From Carnegiea gigantea (taxonomy: Eukaryota > Streptophyta > Magnoliopsida > Caryophyllales > Cactaceae), in contig JAKOGI010000354.1 in the NCBI GenBank assembly GCA_029747015.1, forward strand, positions 445,001-509,000: a stretch of DNA of 64,000 nt. Direction: 5' to 3'. Each line of letters starts with the position of its first letter. Within the stretch, counting starts at the first letter, position 1. The position numbers were made by a program, and so were the translations under genes. The notes beneath the pieces were generated by a model. That model made no database searches. It was given only the letters and a program-made list of their open reading frames with translations, and was not told the origin of the DNA. Below, piece after piece: positions 11,575-24,080 of the stretch.

Positions 11575-12848
11575 GTTTTGAGGATGCTATCGTATTAAGA
11601 GTTTGGATAGTGTTGAGAAGGAGAACGTTCATGATGAAGGGGTTCATAAGTTGATTTTTAATATTTTGTAACTTTTTCTCATCTAAAAGTTTGCATGGTT
11701 TTCCAAAACCGCAAAGCCTTGCTTTAATAAAGGTGTTAATTGATCATTAGTTTCTTAACTATAAACCTTTCATTTGTCTGACCTGATTATACAAGCGATT
11801 CACTATGAAAGCATGATTTTTGTAGCTTCGTATCGTATGATGAAATAATTATGCAACAAACCCAGTATAAAAGAGCTCCACTTCCTCCCCTGTATCATTG
11901 TCAGTTATGTCACACTACATGCCAACTCAATTGTTCTATTACGTAAAGATTTTTATATATGCCCTTCAGGTATTGTCTTGAGCATTCATGAGCATGGAGC
12001 TCTCCTTGTGAGAGAATTGCTCTAATTGTATCATAAAATATCCTATTGATTATTGTTTATTAGAAAAGAGGACTTCATGTATAAAGAAACAGCAAGAACA
12101 GTGGAGGTGTTTCCTTTCTTCATAATAGTTTGGTGTGCATCAATCAATCTCTACTCTTTATCCTCTCTTTTTGTCTCTTTTTTATACATACAAAGCTATA
12201 TGGTTTCAAATTTCAATAAAGAAGTTTAATTGATTTATGAAGTGGATTAAATTTGATTTGTTGTTGAAGTATTATGTGAGTTTATTAATTTATGTAGGTC
12301 CTCCATTTTTATATTATTTTATTTTTAAAATTTTTGGCCCTCCATTTTTATTTATTTGTAATATCTTAAGGTCGACTTTTATTTAAGTCAATCTTAATCA
12401 TATATTAAATTTAAGTTTAAATGTAGTTTTAATTTATGTTTATCAAATGATTATAATATATGAAAGCTTTTGTTTTGCAAATGTTCCTCGCCAATTTTTG
12501 TTCCCATATTTTTTGAGGGCAGGATAGACAAATTTTCCTAATTAAAAAATCTTATTCTAACAAGAACAAAAGAAAAGGTACTTAAAAGAAGTGTTCATTT
12601 CAATCATTTTGTAAGAAGTGAATGCGTTCGTGTAAGGCCAAATGAAAATATCAAATGAAACTTTTATAGATAAAAAAGGAAACAAAATAACATTGCAACC
12701 AAAGAATTGAAGTTATGTTTCATAAAATCAAGAAAATAATGTAATTTATGAAGGTAGGATGATGGATTATTTTCTTATTTACCCAACTTTAGAAGAGAGA
12801 AACATATTGGGTAGTTATGATAATCATAAAACATGCTGATTTATTCCC
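11573..12848. other. AT-rich intergenic DNA
   Basis: No coding or repeat structure is recognised. Confidence 0.4.
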
Positions 12849-13185
12849 ATTAGATCTAGACCTGGCAAAATCGATCTGAGACCTGAAACTCGAATCGAAC
12901 GACTTGGACCCATATCCAACCCAACATCCAAAATAAGCTATCCAAAAGTGAACTCGAAATCCGAATTGACCTGAACTGCATCATATCCACCCGAAATTTT
13001 CTACAAAGTTGCTTATTTTAGCATGACAAGTGTATTGAACCAAAAATTGGTTGACACGAACCGAAGTTCACCCGACCCAAACCAAACCGACCTAAAATAT
13101 CACTTAATCCGAAACATGATTCGATCCAAACTTAACTTGATTCGTACCGGAAGCGAACGATCCATTTGTTGGGTCTAATTAGATC
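12849..13185. mobile_element. hAT-type MITE with 8-bp target duplication
   Basis: The element is 12857-13177 (321 bp). It starts TAGACCTGGCAAAATCGATC, and the reverse complement of its right end is TAGACCCAACAAATGGATCG. Both sides carry the exact 8-bp duplication ATTAGATC (12849-12856 and 13178-13185), the length made by hAT transposases. The interior is rich in CCGAACC/GACCCGA words and has no transposase. Confidence 0.85.
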
Positions 13186-14602
13186 GTATATCAGTATATA
13201 TGACTTAGAGAAGACAGGCATTTGGAGCATTTCATTAGCTTTTTTTATTGAAATACAAAACGAGCTTTTATGCTGATACAAGTATATTTTTTCTTTTATC
13301 AAAATTACAATCACCTTACACGATTTTTTTTTCGAAAAGTCCAATAAATAAGATATTTGAGTTGGATAACATTCTGACATTACCAGACTTTCGAGTCCAG
13401 GAGTTTTGACTTAGGAAATTATCATAGCAAAGTAGCCTTATAAACCAAACGTTTTGAAGTAAATAAGAACATTTTCAAAGGAAATTTGACGATTGAAATT
13501 TTTAGCTATTGAAATTTAAATTTATCAGTAGCTTGCACAAGAAAAATTCAAGTGAAAACATTAAATGCATATTTTGAAAACTTTTAATAGACATGAGTAT
13601 AATCAACTTTCCAATAAGAGATTACATTTACAGCAATCAAAATCATACTAAAGGTGTGCTTATTTATTATAGTTGGTTTATTTTTCTTTTTATCCTTAAA
13701 TTATCATATATTTATGATGATAATGTTCATTTTATTTGGTGACAATTTGTTAAAGCAAAATGTATCGTTATGTCTGGAATTAGTTAGTAAAACAATAAAG
13801 AATAAATTTATAAATTTATAAAGGAAGATACTGTTTTATAACATTTTAAACATAATGAACTACGGCGTTTGATATTTTGGGAGCTTGGAGTCATGAATAG
13901 GATAGCTTTAGGTCAATATTTCTATGTTTATTCATTGAGTTAATTTATTATTTAGATATACAGAGCCATTTGTCTGCTACAGGAAATTAAATCTTATGAG
14001 TATTTAGTAATATGAGTTTACTAATTAACATGACTTTACATAGAGTTTTCTCATAATAAAAATACGTATTTGTTTGATTAAACATACAAAACTATAAAAT
14101 AATTTAAAAGAGAAAAATGAATAATCCACAAAAAAGTTGAAACAATTGTTTTTCAGCCATGTTTTAGTTTTTGAGAAAAAAATCTCTAAAAAGGAAAATT
14201 CAAGTCAACTTGCATTTACAGTTTTAAATTTATATAACTAAAACTTGATTCATAATAACTTTTTAATGTCTATGCCTTTAAATGATTTCTGCTTTATTAT
14301 TTTAAATATCCGGAATCATTAATTTAGAGTTTATAATCTTGATTTATGGTTAGCAATAGTAATTAAGAGTTAAAAGTTTTAAATTTATTATTTTGGATTT
14401 CATGAAGCACCAAGCGTAAAGAGATTCTCAAGGAACTTTAATATCCAAATAGGATATACTATGATTTTTTGGAAGGAAGGAACAACAAGAATATATGTAT
14501 TCAATCAAGTACAATGAATATATTTAAAAAATCTAAAACTATGTACAAAATTATCATACGCATTTCCAAAAATAGCAATAAAACACACGTGATCTAATAT
14601 TA
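13186..14602. other. AT-rich DNA, possibly Helitron body
   Basis: No coding sequence is seen. It lies upstream of a Helitron-like 3' end, but I could not find the matching 5' TC end. Confidence 0.35.
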
Positions 14603-14633
14603 CTCTGTGCAATGCACGAGCCTAAATACTAGT
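14603..14633 (+). mobile_element. Helitron 3' terminus
   Basis: GTGC-AAT-GCAC can form a short hairpin at 14607-14617 and is followed about 11 bases later by CTAGT (14629-14633), which fits the Helitron end CTRRT. The next base is T, as required for insertion between A and T. Confidence 0.55.
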
Positions 14634-15924
14634 TATGTAAACTATAATTGAGCTGCATGCATTGCGTGCTTCTTGAATACTTGTATATATGAAAAGCTGG
14701 GTAGAACCTCTATATGAGTAACACACAGGATACTTAGGTCAAATGCCAACATATGATGCTTATATAAGATTGCAAGGGAGTAATGATGCATTCAACTTAA
14801 TTATAATTAACTACTAGTGCTAAACACATCCTTTGCATGGATTGGTATTGATTTCTACTTTAACAAATTTCTATCTAATATGAAAATATATATGCAATAA
14901 ATATATTATCTGGTAAAACCCTTGTGGTCATCCACCAAAATAAGTTAACTATTTTGATGAACAATGATCTAAAAGCCCGATATAATCTTAAGTCAACAAT
15001 TTAAGTGTATAAAGTTAATATAGCCACTAATGCACCTTTGTCCACGAGTTGTGAAATATAACTTCTAGATTCCATCATCACCTTGCCCTATGACTCCATA
15101 ACCATAACCACCACCTTTTAAAAGGGGAAAAAGTTGTTACAATTAACTAGAGTTAATATAATAAAATTAATCCATACGTAATAAGTTAGATGAAGAAGCC
15201 CCAGTTACAAATATCCATTAATTACAAAAGTTTAATTCAAAGAAAATTAAAATATCATTAATTAAATGTACTTCCCTATGTAATATGAAAAGTATCAAAG
15301 CGTTAAGGAAAATTGAAGAGTTGAAAGGCATTTCATATATGCTTAATTAATAGGCATATTATTTTGGCTTATTAATCATTCGTAAATTATCTTGATAAGT
15401 TCCTATGTACAAGTTCCAAATGAAAAGGATACATCTTAATTCTTGAGATGAATTATAATTAGTTTTGATGTTGAATGCATGAATTTGTAAATATAACATT
15501 AATATGTTTAATGTTCAAATGTTTATTATCACATGCTCATTATGTATAAATTAGCTTTACATGTCAAATAATTTATTATTATGTTAAATAGTTAGTAATA
15601 ATGAAAATATGAATTAGTTTCATATATATGTACCATTTCCAATATGTGAATATGTAAATTAGTTTTGCATAGATCTCAATAAATATCTATGTGATACGTA
15701 AATAAATGTTAATTTGTTTAACATTTTAATTGTGGTCCATATGAATATTTTTATGGAAATATTATTGTAATTAAATTATTTAAATTTCTAGTTCATGATT
15801 ATATGAGACGATTATAAGCTTAGCGAAATTTTTGATCATATAACGTGAATGATGAATTTTTCAATAATTTAATTACTTAAGGAATATGTGCCTTATGTCC
15901 ATCTTTTAAAGAATACTTATAGAT
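14634..15924. other. AT-rich DNA before copia element A
   Basis: It may include the decayed 5' leader and LTR of the following copia element, but no copy of its 3' LTR and no TGGTATCAGA primer site is visible. Confidence 0.35.
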
Positions 15925-17187
15925 ATGGCAACTACCAATGCAATGATTAGTGAACTTTCTACTAGTCAAAAGTTAGATGGGTCTAACTATGACATGTGGA
16001 AGCGGAAGATTCAGTATCTTCTGAACAAAAGAGACCTGCTCGAAAACTTGACTGTAGTCAAGTTTCCGCCATCTGACAAGGACAAAGATGCCAAGCCTAT
16101 TGATACTTCTACTGTGGAGTATCAAGAAAGTTTGTAGGTCTACCAAGATTGGTCCAAAAAGGATTGAAGAGCATGCTTTACTATGTTGTACTGTATGCAC
16201 GATGACCTGATTAGAGAATTTAAGGTATGTCCCAAAGCTAAGGACATGTGGGACCAACTCAAAATCTGTTTTGTATAAGCATCCGAAACAAGGCTTCGCA
16301 CCCTGCAACTGAAATGGATGCAGTACAAAATGGATTCCAGTCGTACCATGACTGAGCATTTACGAATTATGAGTAGCATAATTCGTGATCTCAAGGCTGC
16401 TAGTAAAGAAATTTCTGAGGGTAAGCAAGTCCTAAATGTGATTCGAGTTCTCCTTGAGGAATCTCAGCATTGGAATCATGTTAAAGTGGTCTCAATGCAT
16501 TCAGATCACATAAAGACTTTTGCTGAGATCCAAAGCCACCTTGAAATGGAAGACAAACTCCTGAAAATATTTGGTACTCCTAATGTGGCTCCTGTTGCCA
16601 AGAAAAATAGACCAAGAAGCAACAAGAACACTCGAGGTCAGCAGGCTAAGAAAGGGTTACACCCCCCTCAGAAAGCTTGGCCGAAGGCTGGGTTTGCGAA
16701 GAAGCAAAAGGCGAAAGGCAATGGAGAGAGAAACATAGTGCATGTGAAGCGCTATAATTGTGGTAAGAAAAGTCATTATGCTTCGAATTGTCCTGAGCCT
16801 CCGAAGGTACCTTTTTCCACTTATTCTCCTGAATTATATGCATGTTCTCATGCATTAGTTGCTAATTCATTTCCTAATTGGCTTATAGATATGGGAGCAA
16901 GCAAACATATAGTTCGGGATAAAGTTGACTTCGTGAACTTTCACCGCTACCCGGTGGGTTCATAATCTGTCGTGCTAGAGAATGGTAATGAAGAAGACGT
17001 TCTAAGCACTGGAACGTACCAGCTCACGCTTCGAGGAGGGAATAAATTGCTCCTTTTTTATGCTTTCTACGCACCTAGGGTGCGAGTTTGTCTTTTGTCC
17101 TTAGTTTCTTTAATGAAATCAGGTTTTGATTTTAGTTCTTGTCCAGATGGTTTGAACATTTTGAATGGTGACAATGTGTTTAGCTAG
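15925..17187 (+). pseudogene. Copia A gag and protease
   Basis: The ATG at 15925 starts a typical copia gag: LDGSNYDMWKRKIQYLL is the usual first block, then a stop at 16136 (TAG for glutamine) and the UBN2-like core (MTEHLRIMSSIIRDLKA) at 16318-16560. The zinc knuckle near 16750 reads R-Y-N-C-GKKS-H-YASN-C, so the first cysteine has become arginine. Protease follows at 16880: WLIDMGASKHIV, where the active-site D-S/T-G is D-M-G. A stop at 16963 interrupts the rest of protease, which then runs to 17187. Gag would form the particle and protease would cut the polyprotein. Confidence 0.8.
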
Positions 17188-17219
17188 CTACTTTAAAGAA
17201 CGATTTCCTTATACTAGAT

Positions 17220-18180
17220 TTGGATGATTGTTATAATAATTCTCATTTTGTCTTTGTCTCACATTTTAATTCTGATTCTGAATCTGTTAAATGGCATGTT
17301 AGGCTTGGTCATATTGGTCAAGATATGATGAGTAGGCTAGCTAAAGAAGGTCTTTTAGACCAACTCACTAAGGTTAAGTCACCTAGATGTAAGTCATTTC
17401 TAGCTGTCAATACGACCGTGAAGCCTTTTGGTAAGGCTTCAAGGACGTCAAGCCCTTTAGAACTTATCCACTCTGATATTTGTGGACCCATGAATGTGAA
17501 AGCGGCTCATGGGGCTTTCTATTTCCTTACTTTTATTGATGATTATTCAAGATATGGGTATGTGCACCTATTATCACATCGTTATGAAGCATTTGATGTG
17601 TTTAAATGCTTTGTAGCCGAGGTTGATACCCAATTAGATCGGAGAGTTAAGACTCTTCGAACTAATCGTAGTCGTGAATACCTCTCACATATGTTACAAA
17701 GAATATTGTAAAGAAAGGGCATGCGAAGATAGTTTATGATTCCTGGTACACCATAACAAAATGGTGTGACTGAATATAGGAATCGAACATTGCTTGACAT
17801 GATCAGGTCAATAATGACACATGCTAATCTCCTAATTAGTTTTTGGGGGGATGCGTTGCTTACCGCAGCTTACATCCTTAATCGTGTGCCAAACAAGAGC
17901 ATATCCGCTACCCCATATGAGTTATGACATGGTAGAAAGCCCTCCTTGGAACATTTACGCCCATGGGATTCAGTTGGTTATGTATACATCCCAACTCACA
18001 AACATGGGAAACTTGATCCATGGGCCACCAAAATGGTGTTCATATGATATCCTAAACATCCTAAGAAGATATGTTATGTATGGTGAACACTCTAATGGTG
18101 GTATGACGGAAGTAGATTCACATAATGTTAAATTTCTTGAGGATGAGTTCCCAAGCAGTGGTGAAATCAAATAGGACATA
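17220..18180 (+). pseudogene. Copia A integrase
   Basis: KWHVRLGHIGQDMMSRL gives the two histidines of the zinc-binding domain. The following Cys pair is reduced to one cysteine (RCKSF). The core has IHSDICGPMNV (first aspartate), LRTNRSREYLS (second catalytic aspartate now asparagine) and, after a stop, QNGVTEYRNRTLLDM with the glutamate kept. The region beyond 17850 continues as LRPW-, THKHGKLDPWATKMVF-like sequence with frameshifts. It cannot be catalytically competent. Confidence 0.8.
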
Positions 18181-18559
18181 GTGTTGTATGAGTTACCGCT
18201 AGATGATCAACTATTTTTGAGTGAGAGGGAGGATTTAAACACTTACCGTGTCACCGAGGATAGTACTCTTCCGTTATTTGGAAGAGATGATGAGTTATTG
18301 GTTGCGCCAGAGAATTAACCTGAGAATAAGGTTCATCCTCCCTCTCCAGGATATGAACATGAATATGAGGTTGGTCCACTTGTTCAGGATAATAGCAATG
18401 ATTCTCTCTCATCTGAGGATTCTATACCTCTTAGAGATAGGGGAAGGAGTACCTCAGTGGGTCAGCCCAGCACGGGCCATCTACTCCGGAGGAGTGAGCA
18501 TGGAAGAATACCTCGACGATATTTTCAAATCGAAGAGGAGATATTCCCATGCACTCTTT

Positions 18560-20105
18560 TAGAGATAGAAAAGCCCACTTCTTTTCAAAAGGCTATTAAT
18601 TCACCAAACCACAAAGAGTGGATAGAAGCCATGATGGATGAAATGGACTCTCTAGTGAGAAACTAGGTTTAGAAATTTATTGATCTTCCTCCCCGACGTA
18701 AGTCGATTGGAAACAACTGAGCTTTCAAGATAAAATGTCGGGCTGATGGATCAATTGATAAGTTTAAGGCTCGTTTGGTGGCGAAGGGGTTTACCTAAAT
18801 TGAGAGGGTGGACTATGAAGAAACTTTTTCTCCTGTGGTGAGAATTACCTCTATTTGCCTGCTTCTGGCCCTGGCTACCAATTTGGATTTAGAGTTATTT
18901 CAAATGGACGTAAAGACTGCTTTCCTTAATGGAAATCTTGAGGAAGAAATCTATATGGATTAACCTATTGGTTTTGTATCAAAAGGTCAAGAGGACAAAG
19001 TTTATCATCTTGAAAGATCTATTTATGGTCTCAAGCAGTCTTTCAGAGTGTGGTACTTCAGATTCCATGAAGGCATTATCTCTTTTAGCTTAAACATGGT
19101 ATCTGAAGATCACTATGTGTAAGTCAAGAAAACTACAAAGGGGATTATGTTTCTTACTTTGTATATTAACGACATACTATTGGCTGGAAATAATATGGAG
19201 ATGATCTAAACCACTAATTAGTGGTTGTCCTCCATCTTCGAGATGAAGGGCATGAGTGAGATTAGGTATGTCCTAGGTGTAGAGATAACTCGGAATTGTT
19301 TTAAGAAGCTTCTTGGTTTGAGTCAAGAGGTGTGCATCGATAAAATTTTAAAACGTTTTCGAATACATTATTCTAAACCCGTGGACACTCCAGTTGAAAA
19401 AGGTCTAACCTTAGTCTTGACCAATGTCCTAAGACAGACAAAGAAAATGACAGAATGAACAATGTTTCTCATGCTAATGCAGTATAAAGTTTAATGTAGG
19501 CAATGTTGTGTACATAGCCAAATATTTGCTTTGCAGTTGGTTTGGTAAGTTGTTACCAAAGCAACCTAGGGTCTGCTCATTAGCGAGCCGTCAAGGGGAT
19601 TTTTCATTACCTGCATGGTATAAGTGACCTGGTCCTTTGCTACTAAGGTGGAGATCTTAAGTTGAGAGGATATACGGATGCTGATTGGGGTGGTAATCTG
19701 GACGAGTCCAGGTCTACCTCAAGATATGTGTTCACCCTAGGCGAGGGAGCTATATCTTGGTGCAGTAAGAAACAAGACTATATAGCACTTTCGACTATAC
19801 AAGCAGAGTATATTGCTTGCTGTCTTACCACTCAAGAGGGTTGAGGAGTTTTCTCTAGATTTCAATCTCACTCCTAGAGTTGATGATCCTACAGAGATGA
19901 TGTGCGATAACACTGTCGCTATCTAGTTTGCTAAGGATCCAATGTTCCATAGAAAGACCAAGCATATTAAGAGGCATTATCATTTTGTTCGAAATGCCAT
20001 AAAATATCTACAAGTAGAATGATAGCTAATCCCTTAACTAAGCCTATTCCTAGAGATGCCTTTAAAGCTCATGTGATGAGCTTAGGTCTGCGTAGGACTT
20101 AGTTT
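18560..20105 (+). pseudogene. Copia A reverse transcriptase and RNase H
   Basis: The reverse transcriptase starts with HKEWIEAMMDEMDSL, then KARLVAKGFT, VDYEETFSPVVR, FQMDVKTAFLNG and YGLKQS. The catalytic YVDD motif reads Y-I-N-D at about 19162, so one metal-binding aspartate is lost. RNase H begins with RGYTDADWGGNLDE (19660) and includes ALSTIQAEYIA. The end reads PLTKPIPRDAFKAHVMSLGL near 20050. Stops near 18666, 18797, 18962 and 19924 break it. Confidence 0.82.
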
Positions 20106-21090
20106 TTGGATGTATATAAGTGTTTGATGGATATGTTTTTACTTGTGTTAAGTATTTATGAAATAAAGAATGATGTTTCTTTTCAGATGTTCATAAATAT
20201 ACAAGTACATTATAAGGCACACTATAATGTCACCAGGCTTTTGATTGGCCTAGTCACACAGGCAATCACCCTGATACCTGAGTAGTGGGTAAGATGAGAC
20301 TAAATCATATTAGCACTAGGTATGCAATATTGATTGCTCATATAAAGAGTATATGAATGGAAAATATAGTCGCCTTAGTAAGACTAAGATAAGACTCCGG
20401 GGGAGCCGCATATGAAATATGTTTTCACATTGAAGCCTCATAGCCGAATCTTGAGTGCTGAGGTTGACATTGGGTATATTAATCTAGTGACTCAAGTTGG
20501 TTTTTTAGGTAAAAGTCAAACTTACGATTCGCATGGTATAGAAGAGTGACATGCGCATTTTGGTGGGAGTTATGCCATGACACGCTTTCATACTGTGTGC
20601 TAAAAGTCGACATATTTGATGAGTGATAAGGGAGTTCCCTTTCCTAATCACTGTATGACCCTCATTTGCAATACTTCTTGACTTAGAGTTACAATATGAA
20701 GTCGAAACTTGATGTTGCTACCTTAATGTGTTATCCACGCCATAATGTATACGGTCCAGTGGGGCACATTAGGAAAGCAATTATGCTAAGATGGATTATT
20801 TTAATTGTCTAAGGAAGAGTCATTTCTCCATCACCATATTAAGCCCGGGTGATTATATTCAGTATATAATCAATTGATATCACGCATAAAGGGATAGTGT
20901 ATGCCATTGGTGATGTATTTGAATGATTCGGGATATTGATGTTTCCTGAAAGTGTTATGTTAATTAGATGGTGACTTGATATAGCACTGATGGTTTTGTT
21001 TTTAGTCGCATGCTCAATTCCCAGTATGATGTGTGAGGGATTTTGTTGGCTGCAGGATATGAGACTTGTGGTCTTTGTGACTGAGGGGGA
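20106..21090 (+). other. Copia A 3' untranslated region and polypurine tract
   Basis: About 980 non-coding bases follow the polyprotein end. CTGAGGGGGAG (21081-21091) is the polypurine tract. Confidence 0.5.
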
Positions 21091-21093
21091 GCT

Positions 21094-21480
21094 ATTGACT
21101 AGTAACAATCACAATTAAATCCCACAATCACTAAGTGATATGGCAGTTACAACTGGGGATTTAGTCACCATTAATTTGTCATTAATCATCTTTAATCACC
21201 CCATTAATTTGTAGATTTTGTTTTGAGGCTTCGTGCCACTATAAATAGAGGATGGATTATGGGGTTGCATCATCAGTCTAAGCAACAAATTCTTCCCAGA
21301 TCTAATACTCTCTGTCCTCACCCTCACATAAACCTAGCCATCTCAGGCGGTTCGGGTTTTGAGCGTGAATTGCTGGTGACTCTAGTAGCCACCATAATCG
21401 TGAGTAGCAATCAGAAGGTGTAAAGATCCAGACTTAGCTTCCGCAACTAAGTTAACCTCTAATTACCTGTAGAAAATGTA
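21094..21480 (+). repeat. Copia A 3' LTR (right end uncertain)
   Basis: The LTR starts just after the purine tract (TATTGACTAG). A TATA box, TATAAATA, lies at 21240-21247. The end is set approximately, because no second LTR is available for comparison. Confidence 0.5.
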
Positions 21481-21837
21481 ATGTTCTTGTATATATGAGA
21501 AGGGCACAACTTTAGAGAGGGCTAAGATACTTTGTTCTCTCATAATCTTTGTCATTTAATTCTATATGATATGAGAGACCACTGAAAAGGCTGTATAATC
21601 TTCCATACAGATAAAGATCATGTCAAAGGGGAGAAACAGACAAAACCAAATCATTCTATACTACAAAGATCGACAATAACCATATTACCCTCATCAGTTC
21701 AGATAATTGTGGCTGCATAATTAGTCCAATGAGTCTTAATGGAGATGGTTATGGGTGGTCCTAAATCATCATCAATGCTCTCAAATCCATAAAAAAGCTT
21801 GAATTTGTGATTAGAGTATTGCAAAAGCCATCAAGCA

Positions 21838-21912
21838 CTACGCCAGAAATACATGCTTTGGGGAAATGTGATTCAATGGACACTACTTAATTATAAAATG
21901 TCATTGAAACAA
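21838..21912 (+). mobile_element. CACTA-type transposon terminus (fragment)
   Basis: CACTACGCCAGAAATA at 21838 matches the terminal repeat style of plant CACTA elements. The next 55 bases with GTCATTGAAAC-like text resemble a subterminal region. No matching opposite end is found. Confidence 0.4.
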
Positions 21913-22560
21913 TTTAGATCGGTACGTGGCCTACGCAAGCATGGTTGAGGAAATCTAGGTTGATCTTAAAGAGAGGTATTTGAAATAATGCTATTTGAGT
22001 CCATCAACTAAAGAAGGAGAAAACTTTGGTGGGATAAGAAAATTCATGATTCATAGAATGATTCACAAAACTCAAGTCCTTATGGGATGAAGTGGGAATG
22101 TACCAGACCAACTATACAAAACTAAAGTCCTTGTGGGATTAGGAACATACCATACCATGTCAAGATGTACTTATGACTATCCATGTGGAGCAGCAAAATT
22201 GTTTCACTAATATCCTTGAACAAAAGAAGGTACAACAGTTCCTAATGGGTCTTATCATGGAAAAATACAATATTGTAAGATCTCATATACTGTCCCAGTG
22301 ACCTTTACCAAATTTGAACAAAGCCTATACGGTGATTATTAGCAAAGAATGAGAACAATAGTTTGGTCAGAGTGTGGAGATGAAGCTTTCATGGAAGGTT
22401 TTGCTCTCAAAGTAATAATCTCAAATCAGGTGCTATAATTTAGACAAGGCATAACACATCCCAAGAGGAGCTATTGCTGGTGACTTGGGCATGAGAAACA
22501 TCAATGCTTTGAATTAATTAAGTACTTACATAATTGGCAAACAAACGTTCAAATTATAAT
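21913..22560 (+). pseudogene. Copia B gag remnant
   Basis: Across frames one can read DLKERYLK, then EQKKVQQFLMGL followed by EKYNIVRSHIL, the typical middle of copia gag, and then CPVTFTKFEQSLY-like text. Stops and shifts are frequent. Confidence 0.65.
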
Positions 22561-22929
22561 TCTTCATCTTGGAGTCATAGGGTGACCCATAATGTAGAGT
22601 TTGGAAATGAATCTTGGTAGTGTAAAGGAGGAGTGAATCATAACTATGGGAGGAGGGGGGCTCTAATTTTTTGGGAGTAAAACCAAGAGAGAAAAAATTA
22701 GTGCCTTCAATGGATCTTCCAATGGATCTATAGCTGAAATCTTTGGACATCGGGAGATATATAGATGAGAGCAATATGGGGACAAAGGAGATTCTTTGGG
22801 TAAAAGCTTTGGAGGGCAATTTGTTGAGATTTTAGTTCTGTAGGTAGGAAAAATTTTTACCCTTTTCAGAGAGAGACAAAAAGTTAGGAGAAAATGAATG
22901 GTAAGAGTTTTTATTTACAGTATTTGCAC

Positions 22930-24080
22930 TAGGTATTAGATGTTGGTGCGTTTTAACACATGACTTTCAATCTCCATATTTTGACTAATATATACAAATT
23001 GCTATCAATAGTTCATATAGTGATGTCTGGTGGGAGAACTTTCTTAATTAAAAAGGTTGGAACTATAAAATTAGGAATAGATTTTGTGTTGAAAGATGTT
23101 CTATATATCTCATCTCTCACCTACATCATTTCTATTCGTCAATTTACGAAAGATAGAAATTACCTTCTTGCTAATGGCATTGAATTTTTGTCTCATACAG
23201 GACTTAAGTGAGGGGGTCTACTGCTTGAAAATAACGCTAGTTGGTTCACTATTTGCGACTATGCAAAGTGAACACTCTACTAAGTGGCATCAACATTTGA
23301 GACTCATGTTATTTAATAGCTCGACTTTTTTATCCAGTATTTGAAGTTTTAAATTATATAAGGAATTTTATGATGTTATGGTGTGTCATAGGGCAAAACA
23401 AACACGAATGTCTCTTCCCTTTGAGTAACTCTAAAGCTGAATGACCATTTGTTTAACTCATCGTGATTTGTGCGGGTGTTACCACATAGCTTCTTCATCT
23501 GGTTGTCGCTAATTTTTTTATGTATTGTGGTTGACTATAGTCGTACTATTTGGGTATTTTGGTTGAAATATAAAATGGAAACCTTTCGGAAGCTTGTGAA
23601 TTTTTGTGTTGTGGTCATGAGTTAATTTGGGTTGGATGTTGAATGAGTCCTTAGTGACCATGGAACAAAATTTATGGATTAAAAGATTCAAAAATTTTTG
23701 TGAAAAATGGAATTGTTCATAACACTTCATGTGTTGACACATAAAATGGTCAAGTGGAACAAAAAAACCATAATTTTCTTAATGTGGCATGCATGGCTAA
23801 ATTTGAAGTTTCTTTTCTAATTTGATCATAGGGTGTATGTTTATTATCTGCTGCTTATTTCATCAATCGAATACCCAAGAACTTCTAAACTCAAAAGCTC
23901 CTTACTAGATGTTGTCTCATGTGACCCCATCTGATGCTCATTTTTAGGTTTGTGGGTGTCTTTGTTATGCATATACTCACAATCATATTCTGAATAAATT
24001 TGATGAGCGATCCTTGACATGAATATTTTGGGGGTATCCTTTTGGTGAAACAGATGTAGTGTATATGGTGTCATAAGAAT
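22930..24080 (+). pseudogene. Copia B protease and integrase remnant
   Basis: The protease motif reads LDVGAF, then a stop, then HMTFN near 22937, corresponding to D-S/T-G-A...HMT. The sequence continues with KVGTIKLGIDFVLKDVLYI. The pre-integrase domain has STKWHQHL at about 23280. Integrase pieces are visible at 23640-23860, including NGQVEQKNHNFLN-like text with the glutamate. No long frame remains. Confidence 0.65.

Larger units (their letters stand above)
15925..21480 (+). mobile_element. Ty1/copia retrotransposon A, decayed
   Basis: The domain order gag, protease, integrase, reverse transcriptase, RNase H identifies Ty1/copia. A 1-kb non-coding 3' region then leads to a purine tract and 3' LTR. 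The 5' LTR cannot be recognised. At least ten in-frame stops and several frameshifts are present, and key catalytic residues are changed, so the copy is dead. Confidence 0.88.

Noticed and set aside
10082..11654. Several open frames of 67-153 codons, some identical in two places
   Set aside because: They lie in the two LTR copies of the compact element. Identity is explained by the LTR duplication and no motif is present.
13132..13380. 82-codon minus-strand frame
   Set aside because: It overlaps the hAT MITE end and AT-rich DNA and has no motif.
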